Assembly: GCF_014648315.1 (NCBI RefSeq)
Contig: NZ_BMQW01000005.1
Location: forward strand, 1 to 64,000
DNA from: Shewanella ulleungensis
GTDB lineage: Bacteria; Pseudomonadota; Gammaproteobacteria; Enterobacterales; Shewanellaceae
Length of the DNA stretch: 64,000 bases
Reading direction: 5' to 3'
Shown here: positions 9,531 to 18,727 of the stretch, in pieces
Position numbering within the stretch: position 1 is the stretch's first letter
How the letters are laid out: each line of letters opens with the position of its first letter
Notes under the pieces: generated by a model
The model's database searches: none
Told to the model about the DNA's origin: nothing
What the model saw: the letters and a program-made list of their open reading frames with translations, nothing else
Translations under genes and position numbers: made by a program

Positions 9531-10538
9531 ATGAGCGCATCGTTTAAAAACTGTGTTTTTTTAATCTTCGGCATTAGCATCCTATGTTGTATTGTTAGCT
9601 GTGATTTTTCAGCTAAGTCAACGTCGCTAACAGCTATATCAAAAGAAAAAATAACCATTGCCGTGTCTAACACACCATTATCAGCTCCTTTTTTTATAGC
9701 TGAGAAAATGGGCTTTTTTGCAGATAACAATCTTAATGTTGAATTAGTGCGATTTGATGGCGGTGTAAAGTGTTTTAATGCTCTGATCAATCAACAAGTT
9801 GATTTTGCAACATCATCTGAAACGGTAGTGATGTTTAATAGTTTTAAACGTACTGACTTCTCGGTAATTGCTAGCTTTGTCGAATCAGACAATGACGTTA
9901 AATTACTCAGCTTAACGCCAGAAAAGTATCGACAACTGAATAATATTGCTAACACACGTATCGGCATTGTTAAAGGCAGTGCCAGCGAGTTTTTTTTAGA
10001 TACTTTATTGATTATGTATAACAAGACCCACCTGCCTATCGATCGCGTATATTTAACCTCAGACCAGCTTATACCGGCATTACTCAATGATAGAGTAGAT
10101 ATCATTTCGGCTTGGGAACCACTGGGCTACATGCTGTCAGAACATATGTCGCAGGCTGCAGATATTATTAATAGCCGTGGTTTATATCACCTATCATTTA
10201 ATTTAATCGGGCTTAAACATACCAGTGTTGATGAAAAGCATAAACTTGCATTACTCAAAGCCATCAGCGATGCCACGGTATATACCCACAAGCACCCAAA
10301 GCACGCTCAAAAAATCATCAGCCAAGTTTTGAATATTACACCTTCACAAATCGAATACTCATGGGCCGATTATACTTTTAGACTATCACTCAGTAACGCA
10401 CTGTTTTCTAATATTCAAACTCAAAGCCAGTGGGCCATTGATAATCAATTAGTACCTGTAGAAAACCGGGTCGATTTCAGGCAAGTATTTGACCGCAAGC
10501 TACTTGAAACCTTTAATAATAAAGAGGCAGGCTGGTAA
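9531..10538 (+). CDS. Solute-binding lipoprotein, NMT1/SsuA/TauA type
   Basis: Periplasmic substrate-binding protein of the thiamine-precursor/sulfonate group (type II fold), 335 residues. The N-terminus has a hydrophobic segment and a lipobox, I21-V22-S23-C24, so it should be a lipoprotein. Residue +2 is Asp (D25), the classic inner-membrane retention signal in enterobacteria. The mature part begins ITIAVSNTPLSAPFFIAEKMGFF, cut here for length after the family-typical AEKMGFF motif, and includes VDFATSSE and WEPLGY motifs. No permease or ATPase gene is adjacent. The next gene, 3 bases after its stop, is a membrane diguanylate cyclase, so I infer a ligand-sensing role rather than transport. 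The ligand is unknown. Confidence 0.85.
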   Translation: MSASFKNCVFLIFGISILCCIVSCDFSAKSTSLTAISKEKITIAVSNTPLSAPFFIAEKMGFFADNNLNVELVRFDGGVKCFNALINQQVDFATSSETVVMFNSFKRTDFSVIASFVESDNDVKLLSLTPEKYRQLNNIANTRIGIVKGSASEFFLDTLLIMYNKTHLPIDRVYLTSDQLIPALLNDRVDIISAWEPLGYMLSEHMSQAADIINSRGLYHLSFNLIGLKHTSVDEKHKLALLKAISDATVYTHKHPKHAQKIISQVLNITPSQIEYSWADYTFRLSLSNALFSNIQTQSQWAIDNQLVPVENRVDFRQVFDRKLLETFNNKEAGW

Positions 10539-10541
10539 GTT

Positions 10542-11870
10542 ATGATGTTATCAAAACGCCTTAAATGGACCGCCATATTATGTGCAATGTTGACGTTGAT
10601 TGTCGGTTTATCGCTTATTCAAGTACACAATTATCAACAACAAATTTATCGTCAACTTAATTACTCCATGAAGCTGCAACTCAGTATCGATAGCTTACGC
10701 AGTCAATTGTGGTTATATCAAGAATATACAGATAAACAAGGGCTTATTGAACTTAACAACCGTCAGGCAGAACTGGCAGCGGAGTTATCGCAAGACATAG
10801 ATTGGGACGTGCAGCAAAAAATAATTATCCAAAATCTGAATCGACTTAACACCAACGTCAGAGCACTGATTAATACTCAAAATAGTAATCACAGTACACA
10901 AGTCGATGATGCTAGTACATTAATAGCCGAGCGCTTGTTTAAAGCAAAATACAGCATGGTTATTGAAGAAATGACCGAAGAAATGTTTAACCTGCACCAG
11001 TTATCAATTAAACACGCCAAAAGTAAACAACAAACCTTATTGTGGTTGGTTGGAGCTGTATTATTAGTACTCACAGCTTTAATCACCGCATGGTCATTTA
11101 TGACCTTGGTCCGTTTTAGACATGGCTTATATTCCTTAAATCAAGGAATGGAAGCACTGGCATCGGGCGATTTAACCAGTCGTATTGTATTTAGCGACGA
11201 CGATGAGCTGTCAGCATTAGCGAGTAACTTTAATAGTATGAAGCACTCACTAACCCAGATCACAGTCAAAAAAGACAGCCTAAAACAAGAAGTCGACCGA
11301 CAAACTCATAAATTGATAGAGCAGCAAGATCGACTTATTTTTCTGGCCGAACATGACGAGCTAACGGGCATATATAATCGGCGTGCTTTTATCAAAAAAA
11401 TCGATAATGCCATCGCCAGAGATTTACGTTCAGACGATCAAGCAGCATTATTATTTATCGATTTAAATAAGTTTAAACAGATAAATGACACTTTAGGCCA
11501 CAGTATAGGAGATGAAGTTATTGTCACACTCGCTCAGCGGTTAATGAGTAATCTGAGAGCCACCGATATTGTTGGTCGGCTCGGAGGTGATGAATTTGTT
11601 GTGTGGCTAGATCTAATTGCCGAACCTATCGATATCGACCAAAAATTAACTCAGCTATTAAATCTCATCAAACAACCCATTAATATTGGGCCCCACACCT
11701 TAGAAGTGGGTGCAAGCATTGGTGTTAGTGTGCTACCTAAACATGGATTAAGTAGCAGAGAATTAATCAGTGCTGCCGACACAGCCATGTACCAAGCTAA
11801 AGCGGACAATAGTATTGAGTATTGCTATTACGCGGGCGATCATGGCATATCAACGTTGGCCAATTCGTAA
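10542..11870 (+). CDS. Membrane HAMP-GGDEF diguanylate cyclase
   Basis: Inner-membrane diguanylate cyclase of 442 residues making c-di-GMP from two GTP. It has a transmembrane segment near 9-27, a helical periplasmic domain (about 30-165), a second segment near 168-190, a HAMP linker to about 245, a coiled coil, and a GGDEF domain with the intact motif at 348-352. An inhibitory RxxD site (RATD) lies five residues before it, so product inhibition is likely. There is no EAL domain. The ATG lies three bases after the stop of the solute-binding lipoprotein gene, so the two are translationally coupled and probably form one sensing unit. Its 3' end overlaps the convergent secreted-protein gene by 31 bases. 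Confidence 0.93.
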   Translation: MMLSKRLKWTAILCAMLTLIVGLSLIQVHNYQQQIYRQLNYSMKLQLSIDSLRSQLWLYQEYTDKQGLIELNNRQAELAAELSQDIDWDVQQKIIIQNLNRLNTNVRALINTQNSNHSTQVDDASTLIAERLFKAKYSMVIEEMTEEMFNLHQLSIKHAKSKQQTLLWLVGAVLLVLTALITAWSFMTLVRFRHGLYSLNQGMEALASGDLTSRIVFSDDDELSALASNFNSMKHSLTQITVKKDSLKQEVDRQTHKLIEQQDRLIFLAEHDELTGIYNRRAFIKKIDNAIARDLRSDDQAALLFIDLNKFKQINDTLGHSIGDEVIVTLAQRLMSNLRATDIVGRLGGDEFVVWLDLIAEPIDIDQKLTQLLNLIKQPINIGPHTLEVGASIGVSVLPKHGLSSRELISAADTAMYQAKADNSIEYCYYAGDHGISTLANS

Positions 11871-12457
11871 GTCTGAGTATTCCAGTCAAAATAATACTCT
11901 ACCCCTTGCCACTCATATACTGTACCACTCTCGCGCTGAATCACTTTGGCGTTCTCGGGTAAGCTGCGTAAACCTTTATTAACCTGAGTCACTGTGGTTG
12001 TTTGCTGTGGTACTGATATACGGGTAGGCACAATCACAGGCTCATCAACTTCCTGGTAACGTGTTGTTGGTACAACATTTACGTTACGGTAAGGATAAAT
12101 CCCTTCGTTTTGCTGACGATAGTCATAACGATCTCCATAACGCATTCCAACACCATAGGGCCAACTCATACCTATAGTAGGGCCCCAGCCATTGTGAATG
12201 CCTAACCCATTACTCCATCCCCAAGCATTATTCCATCCTAATCCTAAGCCTATGCCCAAACGCCAAGAATTTCGATGGTGAGACCGATGCTGAGAATGTC
12301 GTCTTACATCATGTTGGCTACCCACCGAATGTGATTCGCGGTTGAGGCGATCATAATCGACAGGAGCCTTAGCGTGAACAGGCACAAATACGCTTATTAA
12401 TAAACAAGCACTTACCGCTACCACACTCAGTAATGATGGGGATTTAATTGTTAGCAT
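11840..12457 (-). CDS. Secreted Gly/Trp-rich protein with C-terminal DUF6515-like motif
   Basis: Protein of 205 residues with a clear signal peptide (cleavage near HA-KAP, residue 30). A His/Arg-rich stretch (about 45-62) is followed by a Gly/Trp/Asn-rich low-complexity region (65-105) and a C-terminal segment with LPENAKVIQRESGTVYEWQG-like sequence and YYFDWNTQTY. The C-terminus resembles the DUF6515 type found in secreted proteins of unknown function; this is from memory and not checked. It probably acts in the periplasm or on the cell surface. The last 31 bases overlap the convergent diguanylate cyclase gene, so the two mRNAs are antisense at their ends. Confidence 0.75.
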   Translation of the reverse strand: MLTIKSPSLLSVVAVSACLLISVFVPVHAKAPVDYDRLNRESHSVGSQHDVRRHSQHRSHHRNSWRLGIGLGLGWNNAWGWSNGLGIHNGWGPTIGMSWPYGVGMRYGDRYDYRQQNEGIYPYRNVNVVPTTRYQEVDEPVIVPTRISVPQQTTTVTQVNKGLRSLPENAKVIQRESGTVYEWQGVEYYFDWNTQTYELANVDMP

Positions 12458-12533
12458 AGGTTACCTCAATGTCGTCATCGACAATATTCATTTTACGCTA
12501 AGTCAAGATAAAGTCGATATCCTCTATTTTGGC

Positions 12534-12562
12534 TTAACCCTAAATTAGAAAAATGCTATAGT
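12534..12562 (+). promoter_or_regulatory. Putative sigma-70 promoter of ubiD
   Basis: A TATAGT -10 box at 557-562 of the 12-kb block (12557-12562) lies 17 bases after a weak TTAACC -35 box (12534-12539). It is 36 bases before the ubiD start, a normal leader length. Confidence 0.5.
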
Positions 12563-12598
12563 GCGCGCAATATTGGATTTGATATTCAGGCGGTAAAC

Positions 12599-14080
12599 AT
12601 GAGTTTTAAGGACTTACGCAGCTTCATCGACCATTTAGAAGCAAACGGCGAGCTAAAACGTATTAGCTATCCTGTTGACCCTTATTTAGAAATGACTGAA
12701 ATTGCTGATCGTGTTTTACGATCGGGTGGTCCCGCGCTGCTATTTGAAAATCCTAAAAATAACACTATGCCTGTATTGGTTAACCTATTTGGTTCACCCA
12801 AACGCGTTGCAATGGCATTAGGCAAAGACGATCCCTTAGCACTACGTGAAGTAGGCGAATTATTGGCTTTTTTAAAAGAGCCTGAGCCACCAAGCGGCTT
12901 TAAAGATGCAATCGCTAAAATTCCTATGTTTAAGCAAGCACTCAATATGCCGCCTAAAACGGTGCGAAACCCGCCTTGCCAGCAAGTGGTCAAAACAGGT
13001 GATGAAGTTGACCTCACCAGCTTACCGATCCAACATTGTTGGCCAGGCGATGTTGCTCCACTCGTGACATGGGGATTAACCATCACTAAAGGTCCGCGCC
13101 AAAAACGTCAAAATCTAGGTATATACCGTCAGCAACTATTGGGCAAAAACAAGCTCATTATGCGCTGGTTAGATCACCGCGGTGGCGCATTAGATTTTAA
13201 AGACTTTAAACAACTACACCCAGGCGAGCGTTATCCTGTCGTGGTAGCACTGGGCAGTGATCCTGTGACTATTTTAGGCGCTGTAACGCCCGTGCCAGAC
13301 TCAATGAGCGAATATGCGTTTGCGGGTTTACTGCGTGGAGAACGCACTGAAGTATGCAAAGCAATCAGCTGCGATTTAGAAGTACCGGCCACCAGCGAGA
13401 TTATTTTAGAAGGTTATATTGACCCAGATGAGACCGCTGAAGAAGGTCCATATGGCGATCATACTGGTTACTATAACGAAACAGACTCGTTCCCAGTATT
13501 TACCGTCACCCATATCACCCACCGTAAAGATGCCATTTATCACAGCACTTACACAGGCCGTCCACCAGACGAACCCGCCATGTTGGGCGTAGCATTAAAC
13601 GAAGTGTTTGTGCCAATTTTACGCAAACAATACCCTGAGATTGTCGATTTCTACTTGCCGCCCGAAGGGTGTTCGTATCGCATGGCCGTCATATCTATTC
13701 GCAAACAATATCCAGGGCATGCTAAACGGGTAATGATGGGGGCATGGTCTTTTTTGCGTCAATTTATGTACACTAAGTTCATTGTCATTGTTGATGAAGA
13801 TGTGAACTGTCGTGACTGGCAAGACGTCATCTGGGCCATTACTACCCGTATGGATCCCACGCGTGACACCATGTTAGTCGATAATACTCCTATCGATTAT
13901 TTAGACTTTGCCTCTCCAGTGGCCGGTTTAGGGTCAAAAATGGGCTTAGATGCAACTAATAAATGGCCCGGTGAAACTACTCGAGAATGGGGGACACCGA
14001 TTGTGATGGACCCTGAGGTCAAACAAAAAGTAGATCAAATTTGGGATGATCTTGGTATTGATGAAAGACCTACGCTGTAA
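12599..14080 (+). CDS. ubiD: 3-octaprenyl-4-hydroxybenzoate carboxy-lyase UbiD
   Basis: Decarboxylase of ubiquinone biosynthesis that removes the carboxyl group of 3-polyprenyl-4-hydroxybenzoate using prenylated FMN supplied by UbiX. Its 493 residues match the usual length of the family. Recognisable parts are the N-terminal [14 protein letters not shown], the [10 protein letters not shown] motif near 280-290 in the prFMN and metal-binding region, and the C-terminal [17 protein letters not shown]. UbiX is not in this window; UbiA, which makes its substrate, is at 17831-18691. The gene is followed by fre after 78 bases in the same direction. Confidence 0.97.
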   Translation: MSFKDLRSFIDHLEANGELKRISYPVDPYLEMTEIADRVLRSGGPALLFENPKNNTMPVLVNLFGSPKRVAMALGKDDPLALREVGELLAFLKEPEPPSGFKDAIAKIPMFKQALNMPPKTVRNPPCQQVVKTGDEVDLTSLPIQHCWPGDVAPLVTWGLTITKGPRQKRQNLGIYRQQLLGKNKLIMRWLDHRGGALDFKDFKQLHPGERYPVVVALGSDPVTILGAVTPVPDSMSEYAFAGLLRGERTEVCKAISCDLEVPATSEIILEGYIDPDETAEEGPYGDHTGYYNETDSFPVFTVTHITHRKDAIYHSTYTGRPPDEPAMLGVALNEVFVPILRKQYPEIVDFYLPPEGCSYRMAVISIRKQYPGHAKRVMMGAWSFLRQFMYTKFIVIVDEDVNCRDWQDVIWAITTRMDPTRDTMLVDNTPIDYLDFASPVAGLGSKMGLDATNKWPGETTREWGTPIVMDPEVKQKVDQIWDDLGIDERPTL

Positions 14081-14158
14081 CCAGAGTGATCCAATTAGGA
14101 TGCTATTGGCTATAAATAAGTGATTGATACAAAATAAAAAGGCCTTAAAGGACGTTAG

Positions 14159-14857
14159 ATGAAAACCATTCGTTGTCAGATTGAAAAAGTCACCCCGTTT
14201 AATGACGCTGTTTATCAAGTGTTGCTAAAGCCAGAAACCGCCTTCGACTTTAAGGCTGGTCAATACTTGTGTGTCGTTATGGGTGAAAAAGACAAACGTC
14301 CTTTTTCAATAGCCTCTGCACCTAACGCGGCTTTAATCGAGTTACATATTGGTGCAGCAATCAGCGAAAGCTATCCAATGCAAGTTGTTGAACGCTTAAA
14401 GACATCAACTCACATCGACATTGAAGCTCCTGCAGGCGATGCATATTTACGCAGCGACAGCCACAGACCGCGTATTTTAATTGCCGGCGGCACGGGTTTC
14501 TCGTATATAAAAAGTATTGTGGAACAGCAAATTGCTAACGGTGAAACCATCAAAACAAAATTGTATTGGGGTTGTCGTAACGAAGATGCCATGTACTACC
14601 AAGAAATTGCACGCCAATGGCATGCTGACTATGAATGGTTAGAGTTTATTCCTATTGTTGAAATAGTTAGCGACACTTGGCAAGGTAAACAAGCCAACCT
14701 GCTTGAACAAATTAAGAATGATTTTATTAGCTTAAACGGTTACGACATCTATATCGCAGGCCGTTTTGACATGGTTGGTGCTGCACGCGAGTTATTCCGT
14801 GAACTTGGTGTCGAAGAAGCCCACTTATACGGCGATGCGTTTGCATTCATTAAATAA
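14159..14857 (+). CDS. fre: NAD(P)H-flavin reductase Fre
   Basis: Cytoplasmic enzyme reducing free FMN or FAD with NAD(P)H, supplying reduced flavin; E. coli Fre was once linked to ubiquinone synthesis and is known for activating ribonucleotide reductase. The 232 residues show the ferredoxin-reductase fold with flavin-binding RPFSIAS near residue 48 and the nucleotide-binding GGTGFSYIKSI near 110. An ATG follows AAAGGACGTTAG. The gene lies 78 bases after ubiD and is followed by a strong terminator, so ubiD-fre is a likely operon, a pairing familiar in this bacterial group. Confidence 0.94.
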   Translation: MKTIRCQIEKVTPFNDAVYQVLLKPETAFDFKAGQYLCVVMGEKDKRPFSIASAPNAALIELHIGAAISESYPMQVVERLKTSTHIDIEAPAGDAYLRSDSHRPRILIAGGTGFSYIKSIVEQQIANGETIKTKLYWGCRNEDAMYYQEIARQWHADYEWLEFIPIVEIVSDTWQGKQANLLEQIKNDFISLNGYDIYIAGRFDMVGAARELFRELGVEEAHLYGDAFAFIK

Positions 14858-14899
14858 CCTGAGATCAGGTTAACTAAAGCTGTCAGTAAATCGTCATAG

Positions 14900-14924
14900 A
14901 ACCGGCAAACTTGCCGGTTTTTTT
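14900..14924 (+). terminator. Terminator of the ubiD-fre unit
   Basis: AACCGGCA and TGCCGGTT form a perfect stem around AACT, followed by a run of T. It lies 43 bases after the fre stop. Confidence 0.9.
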
Positions 14925-14996
14925 ATTCGATTAACACTTTGTATTCAACGACTCATTTATTTAAAATTACGTCACATTTATCATTAAGGTAATCCT

Positions 14997-15575
14997 ATGA
15001 AACTCAGTCAATTAACTCAGCCACTCTATGACCATTTATATCGCGATATTTTTGAGTTTCGCAGCACGTTTGATTTACCGGTTAACGACAGTGCTAGCTT
15101 AGATGATAAAGCCGACACGTTGCACACTTCATTAATTATTGAAGAAATGACTGAACTGGCTGAAGCGGACTCACGGATTGAACAAGCTGATGCGATTGTT
15201 GACTCAGTTTACGTTTTAATGGGCCGTTTAGTACACATAGGTGCGTCTCAGGTAAGCGATCGTCTAGAGATAAGCTATCTTATCGATTTATTGCTTAACG
15301 TGGCTAAAAACCGTGAAATAGACTTCATTCAATGCTGGGATGAAGTACACTCCAGCAACATGAGCAAAGTGTGCCGTAACCAGCAAGAATTGGATGAAAC
15401 CATCGCCTTTTACGCCAAACAAGGTGTTGAGATAGTGGGCAGCACTAAAGGTGAGTTTATTATTGCTAAATGTGCTAAAGATGTTGAAATGGCAGGTAAA
15501 GTTGTTCGCCAAGGTAAGGTGTTAAAATCAGTATATTATCGCCCTGCAGAGTTAACTACGTTAGTGCGTGATTAA
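14997..15575 (+). CDS. MazG/HisE-like all-alpha NTP pyrophosphohydrolase family protein
   Basis: Protein of 192 residues with the metal-binding signature of all-alpha NTP pyrophosphatases: EEMTE near 49-53 followed by DAIVDSVY near 65-72. Enzymes of this fold split nucleoside triphosphates to monophosphate and pyrophosphate, often for cleaning the nucleotide pool. The C-terminal half (about 100-192, with WDEVHSSNMSKV and VLKSVYYRP) resembles phage-type and PRA-PH-like members that act on phosphoribosyl nucleotides. The substrate is not evident. It stands alone between two terminators. Confidence 0.8.
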   Translation: MKLSQLTQPLYDHLYRDIFEFRSTFDLPVNDSASLDDKADTLHTSLIIEEMTELAEADSRIEQADAIVDSVYVLMGRLVHIGASQVSDRLEISYLIDLLLNVAKNREIDFIQCWDEVHSSNMSKVCRNQQELDETIAFYAKQGVEIVGSTKGEFIIAKCAKDVEMAGKVVRQGKVLKSVYYRPAELTTLVRD

Positions 15576-15624
15576 TAAAAAGTTCAACACCTGCTTATTC
15601 GTCTTATAGAAGGTAATAAAAAAG

Positions 15625-15650
15625 AATGCGCTTTAATCAGCGCATTTTTT
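15625..15650 (+). terminator. Terminator after the pyrophosphohydrolase gene
   Basis: AATGCGCT pairs with AGCGCATT around TTAATC, then a T run. It also faces the end of the convergent minus-strand gene, 15 bases away. Confidence 0.85.
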
Positions 15651-15664
15651 ATGGCTGTTTAATG

Positions 15665-16684
15665 CTATGCCGCTTGCGATAATTTAACATCATTAAGTGC
15701 ATTAATTAACTGCTGAGGTGCATCTACACTCAAATGAATTACCGTCATCGGTTCCGGCAACTGCCCCATACCACCATGATAAACAACCGGACGGTTTAAC
15801 GTAACGGTGACATTGCCTCGCCCGCAACCAATTAAAATGGTACCTGGTTCATCCTTATTTAACTCAGAAGACCCTTGAGGCTCCACACTGGCAATATCCG
15901 CCATATTGACCACCATAAATCCCCATAAAGAATTATTAATAACAAGATTATCTCTCATTAAATACAACGAGTAGTAACGTGACAATCGATGGTTAGCCAC
16001 AATAGACATTAAGGTATAGCCAATAATACTCGAGACAATAATGGCTACCCACTCGCTCCATGAAACCAATAATAAATAGCTGCTACATGATGCAACAATA
16101 CAACCGGTTATTAAAAGCAACACATGCCATCGCGCTGCACTCTTAAGGTTAATATTGGTAATTACAGGCGGATGATTGCGTGAAAACCACGGAATAGAAT
16201 AAAACCAGTTTGTCGCCTCACTGGCCATAATAAGCGCAATGGTTAAACTTTTATCATCACCTTCACGATAGGTTTCAACTGCGCCAACTCTAGGATCGCC
16301 CTTAAGCTTACGCACCTTTAACAACCCACGCACCACACTCACAATCAAATACAATTCAATGACCAGCAATACTGCAATAATCGGATAACGTAACCAGGCA
16401 ATAAATTCAAAATAATGCGCAATTTCAGCAGGGAAACTTAACCGCGCAACTAGGCTGCTTAAGCTGAAAATAACAATCAACTTCCACAGTTTTTGTGCCC
16501 CCTTTTTAATAATGCAGTACCAATAACTTAAAGGCAGTAACACAAAATATAATGCAGAAATAAAGTACAACACTCGCTTATCGGTATCGCTAGCTAGCGT
16601 CTCTGGCGTCCACTGAACACCTATTACAAAACTCAACACCATTAAGACTAAAAACACTAGCCGATACTTCACTGTCACTCTCAT
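15665..16684 (-). CDS. Multi-pass membrane protein of unknown function
   Basis: Protein of 339 residues that I do not recognise. It has about six hydrophobic segments: near 8-25, 36-55, 65-80, 92-117, 187-207 and 210-230. A soluble C-terminal part (about 235-335) contains the beta-rich pattern of a PH-like domain (LVINNSLWGFMVVNMADIASVEPQ-type strand order, shown here only by its first residues LVINNSLWG). Two charged loops separate the helices. It is the last gene of a minus-strand run uvrD-ubiA-esterase, 185 bases after the esterase start. Confidence 0.7.
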   Translation of the reverse strand: MRVTVKYRLVFLVLMVLSFVIGVQWTPETLASDTDKRVLYFISALYFVLLPLSYWYCIIKKGAQKLWKLIVIFSLSSLVARLSFPAEIAHYFEFIAWLRYPIIAVLLVIELYLIVSVVRGLLKVRKLKGDPRVGAVETYREGDDKSLTIALIMASEATNWFYSIPWFSRNHPPVITNINLKSAARWHVLLLITGCIVASCSSYLLLVSWSEWVAIIVSSIIGYTLMSIVANHRLSRYYSLYLMRDNLVINNSLWGFMVVNMADIASVEPQGSSELNKDEPGTILIGCGRGNVTVTLNRPVVYHGGMGQLPEPMTVIHLSVDAPQQLINALNDVKLSQAA

Positions 16685-16869
16685 TCGATACTCATCCTTG
16701 TGCCATTTTAATTACATTAATACCGTGTTCTAAACAAAGATATTGGGGCAATATCAATTTAAACAAGTTATTAACATAACAATAAAAGTGATCGATAAGT
16801 ACATTGGTTACGTGCAAAGTTGTTACAGGAAATAATCAATACCTATGAGCTCGCTTTATTTAACTTGAA

Positions 16870-17790
16870 CTAATGCGCCCGTTTAAATAACCACGATAAG
16901 CCATGGATAGCTGTCGTAGGAAATGCCATTGAATGATCTGCTTCTGAGATCACCAATATTTTCAGTTGTAAGATGCCCATTTTGGCGGAGGGATGGGATT
17001 GAAGTATTTGATAAAACGCTTGCGCATCGGCGACCATTTGGTGCTTATCGTGAGTATAGGGCGGTCTTTCTAATTCGCCAATACCAATAAATACCTTAGC
17101 GGATATTGCTGGCATTTGATTAAAGCCTTGAATAAATTGTTGTAACAATAGCTTATTGTCAAACCACAACGAAGGGCTGCCCAATACATAATGGGCAAAT
17201 AATGTTGGTTGTTCTAATAAAATATAAGCACCGAGTAACCCACCCAACGAATTCCCCATAAAGGTATTTTGCTGTGTATCAACACGATAATGATGCTCAA
17301 CAAAGGGCATTACAGTGTCGCGTATAAAGTGAACATGCCGCTTTGCCTCACCAGTATTGAGCTTCCAACTTGGATCGTGGCTTGGAGTGTAATCTCGGAT
17401 ACGACTCGATGCACCTTTACTGCCCTTTTGATAGCCTATAGCGACCAAAATGGCTTGATGCATCATATTACTGTTCATCGGAAACCGCGTTGCCCCTGAT
17501 ACCACTTGCATACTGTACATTGCATCTGTCATGTAGATCACAGGGTAATGATGAGTACTATTTTGCTGATAATCTTTAGGTAATTTGATCATAACCTGAT
17601 AATCACGACGACCATCTTTAAGGGTAAATTGGCGGGTGCGAGGAATATTAACCGCAGAGGCCGAAGCATAAGCCTCGGCCCACTGAATCGCTGGATCGGA
17701 TTGCACATTGTCGCTGCTGTCAGCACTTGCAAATAAGCTATTTATCAAGAAATAGCTACATAGCAAAAGACCAAAAAAGCGGTATACCAT
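16870..17790 (-). CDS. Secreted alpha/beta-hydrolase, esterase D/Fes-like family
   Basis: Periplasmic or exported serine esterase of 306 residues. A signal peptide covers about 1-23 (cleavage near FASA). The nucleophile motif is GNSLGG near residue 183, the catalytic His is likely in ADHSMAFP near 293, and an acidic residue is likely around GELERPP. The pattern matches predicted hydrolases of the enterochelin-esterase/IroE group (COG2819). Whether it cuts siderophores or other esters cannot be told, and no siderophore gene is nearby. It lies 40 bases after ubiA on the same strand. Confidence 0.82.
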   Translation of the reverse strand: MVYRFFGLLLCSYFLINSLFASADSSDNVQSDPAIQWAEAYASASAVNIPRTRQFTLKDGRRDYQVMIKLPKDYQQNSTHHYPVIYMTDAMYSMQVVSGATRFPMNSNMMHQAILVAIGYQKGSKGASSRIRDYTPSHDPSWKLNTGEAKRHVHFIRDTVMPFVEHHYRVDTQQNTFMGNSLGGLLGAYILLEQPTLFAHYVLGSPSLWFDNKLLLQQFIQGFNQMPAISAKVFIGIGELERPPYTHDKHQMVADAQAFYQILQSHPSAKMGILQLKILVISEADHSMAFPTTAIHGLSWLFKRAH

Positions 17791-17830
17791 ATTATTTATG
17801 CATCCTTGCCATAACCCACACCAGATTACC

Positions 17831-18691
17831 TTAAAAAATGTAGTCCAGTGATAACGAAATAAACAGTATCATTCCTGCCCAGTTGTTATTTAAAAAAGCT
17901 TTAAAACACGGCGCGCGCTCACGGCGGTAAATAAGGCCTTGTTGGTAAACTGCAAAACCAATAAAACTCACAATACCTAAAGCGTAAATCAGTCCTCGCT
18001 CAGCCAACACACCTGCCATAATGAAACAACCTAAAGCAGCAAGTTGAAATAAACCAATAATCTGCCTATCGAATCGACCAAATAAAATAGCAGTAGACTT
18101 AATACCGACCTTTAAGTCATCGTCACGATCGACCATGGCATACATAGTGTCGTAAGCCACTGTCCAGCACCAATTAGCCATAAACAACCACCAAGCTTCA
18201 ACAGGGACTTCTCCCAGCTGTGCTGCATAGGCCATCGGTATAGACCAGCTCCATACTATGCCTAAAAACATCTGTGGCATATTGGTAATCCGTTTCATAA
18301 ACGGGTACATAACCGTCAATATAATGCCAACAACTGACAGCTGTACAACCAGCGGATTAAGCCATAACACTAAACTAAATGCAGCTAAACCAAGCACCAC
18401 AAATAGACTAAGCGCCTCTTTGATACTAACTTCACCCGACACTAATGGGCGCATATTCGTGCGTTCCACATGGGCATCTAAATTGCGATCAGCATAATCA
18501 TTAATAATGCAGCCGTTAGCGCGCATTATGACCACGCCTACAATAAAAATAAGCAGCACAGTAATATAAGGCATGCCCTGCGCTGCTAATACTAACGCCA
18601 TTAAACAAGGCCAAAGTAAAAGCAACGTACCTATGGGTCTATCTATTCGCATTAATCGCGCATAAGCACGAAGTTTGTCTTGCAATGACAT
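17831..18691 (-). CDS. ubiA: 4-hydroxybenzoate octaprenyltransferase UbiA
   Basis: Integral membrane prenyltransferase that attaches the polyprenyl chain to 4-hydroxybenzoate, the step before UbiD. Its 286 residues hold about eight helices and the two Asp-rich motifs that bind Mg-diphosphate: [15 protein letters not shown] near 63-77 and [12 protein letters not shown] near 180-191. GGAGAT precedes the ATG. uvrD ends 36 bases upstream, so read-through from uvrD is possible. ChorismatE lyase UbiC, often a neighbour elsewhere, is absent here. Confidence 0.97.
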   Translation of the reverse strand: MSLQDKLRAYARLMRIDRPIGTLLLLWPCLMALVLAAQGMPYITVLLIFIVGVVIMRANGCIINDYADRNLDAHVERTNMRPLVSGEVSIKEALSLFVVLGLAAFSLVLWLNPLVVQLSVVGIILTVMYPFMKRITNMPQMFLGIVWSWSIPMAYAAQLGEVPVEAWWLFMANWCWTVAYDTMYAMVDRDDDLKVGIKSTAILFGRFDRQIIGLFQLAALGCFIMAGVLAERGLIYALGIVSFIGFAVYQQGLIYRRERAPCFKAFLNNNWAGMILFISLSLDYIF

Positions 18692-18727
18692 CTATGTCAT
18701 ATCTCCATGATTTCGCATGTTGACAGC

